Shown in pieces: positions 5,533 through 5,907 of a stretch of DNA of 5,907 nucleotides (positions within the stretch are counted from its first letter, which is position 1; the number at the start of each line of letters is the position of its first letter). Source of the DNA: JBCCZC01 sp039188505. GTDB lineage: Bacteria > Pseudomonadota > Gammaproteobacteria > Xanthomonadales > SZUA-38. A program made the translations under genes and the position numbers. The stretch is taken from NCBI GenBank assembly GCA_039188505.1, contig JBCCZC010000376.1, forward strand, positions 1 to 5,907. The letters are read 5' to 3'. Below the pieces are notes generated by a model that was given only the letters and a program-made list of their open reading frames with translations, had not been told where the DNA came from and made no database searches.

Positions 5533-5907
5533 ATGTCGACCAAGAACACGCGTATCAACCCGCTGACCGCTGCTGTCGGTGCCGCTTTTGTTTCCAGCAT
5601 CGCGGTGGGTTCTGCCGCTGCAGCCGACAATCCCTTCGAGCTGAGCGATCTCGACACGGGCTACATGGTGGCCGGTGGCGACAAGCACGGTGAAGAAGGC
5701 AAGTGTGGCGAAGGCAAGTGCGGCGGCGATAAGGGCGAAGAAGGCAAGTGCGGCGAAGGCAAATGCGGCGGCGACAAGGGCGAAGAAGGTAAGTGCGGCG
5801 AAGGCAAGTGCGGCGGCGACAAGGGCGACGAAGGCAAATGCGGTGAAGGCAAATGCGGCGGCGACAAGGGCGACGAAGGCAAATGCGGTGAAGGCAAATG
5901 CGGCGGC
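5533..5907 (+). CDS. hvfA: HvfA-type RiPP metallophore precursor (EGKCG repeats), 3'-partial
   Basis: The gene runs off the right edge after 125 codons. GGAGAGGA (5517-5524) is eight bases before the ATG at 5533; an in-frame ATG at 5515 is less likely because the Shine-Dalgarno lies after it. Residues 1-31 form a Sec-type signal peptide (basic N-end, hydrophobic core, GSAAAA, probable cleavage before DNPF). Residues 32-48 are the conserved leader block NPFELSDLDTGYMVAG. From residue 53 come 15-residue units GEEGKCGEGKCGGDK: four complete plus 13 residues of a fifth, with ten EGKCG motifs (Cys58, 63, 73, 78, 88, 93, 103, 108, 118, 123). HvfA peptides are substrates of the MNIO (DUF692) enzyme HvfB with partner HvfC, which oxidise the EGKCG Cys to oxazolone/thioamide-type copper ligands; the product acts in the periplasm or outside. 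hvfB and hvfC are expected downstream. An unmodified metallothionein-like protein is the less likely alternative. Confidence 0.9.
   Translation, partial: MSTKNTRINPLTAAVGAAFVSSIAVGSAAAADNPFELSDLDTGYMVAGGDKHGEEGKCGEGKCGGDKGEEGKCGEGKCGGDKGEEGKCGEGKCGGDKGDEGKCGEGKCGGDKGDEGKCGEGKCGG
5689..5907 (+). repeat. 45-bp tandem repeat encoding paired EGKCG motifs
   Basis: Units start at 5689, 5734, 5779, 5824 and 5869; the last is cut by the window edge after 39 bases. Each encodes G-[E/D]-E-G-K-C-G-E-G-K-C-G-G-D-K. Units 1-3 carry Glu and units 4-5 Asp at the second position. Units 4 and 5 are base-identical over the 39 bases visible, which points to recent duplication. Units 1-3 differ from each other only at synonymous sites. 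Confidence 0.96.

Noticed and set aside
5336..5566. 76-codon + strand open frame spanning the hvfA promoter region
   Set aside because: No recognisable protein features, covers the terminator-like hairpin and overlaps the hvfA start in another frame.
5661..5897. Antisense open frame made of MPSPHLPSSPLSPP-like repeats
   Set aside because: It is the reverse-strand shadow of the 45-bp EGKCG repeat; the + strand has a Shine-Dalgarno, signal peptide and recognised motif, the antisense frame has none.
5689..5907. Metallothionein or generic low-complexity protein
   Set aside because: Metallothioneins are cytoplasmic and have CxC/CxxC clusters; here there is a signal peptide, a GYMVAG leader block and one Cys per EGKCG, which fits HvfA.

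Overview
The window is a GC-rich segment that most likely comes from a gammaproteobacterium. RimO reads almost in register with the Escherichia coli protein. The following gene is an RsmC-type 16S rRNA methyltransferase, a family centred on Gammaproteobacteria. The last gene is an HvfA-type RiPP metallophore precursor, also typical of that group. All five supported genes are on the + strand.

Left part (1-2731): a gene already open at the left edge encodes a large protein. It has 23 visible perfect VEDD tetrapeptides, then a decayed continuation of the same four-residue periodicity, a Pro/Ser/Thr-rich linker, a probable propeptide-like domain and a C-terminal subtilisin-like (S8) protease domain with an intact Asp-His-Ser triad. 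Its stop codon overlaps the start of a signal-peptide-bearing outer-membrane beta-barrel protein (ATGA overlap), so the two are very probably co-translated and may act together at the cell envelope.

Middle part (2732-5258): a 173-base gap with a perfect TATAAT leads into rimO (TTG start; ribosomal protein S12 methylthiotransferase). This overlaps, again by ATGA, an rsmC-like gene (16S rRNA G1207 N2-methyltransferase). Both modify the small ribosomal subunit and look like one operon.

Right part (5259-5907): a 274-base intergenic region holds a probable terminator hairpin and an AT-richer stretch. It is followed by a gene running off the right edge. This gene encodes a Sec-type leader, a conserved NPF...GYMVAG block, and at least ten EGKCG motifs in tandem 15-residue units. 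It matches HvfA-type precursor peptides, whose EGKCG cysteines are modified by multinuclear iron oxidases (MNIO/DUF692, HvfB) with an HvfC partner to give copper-binding products. The modification genes are expected just beyond the right edge. This is the most interesting system in the window. Its gene is easy to miss because it has no stop codon here and the antisense strand is also open through the repeats.
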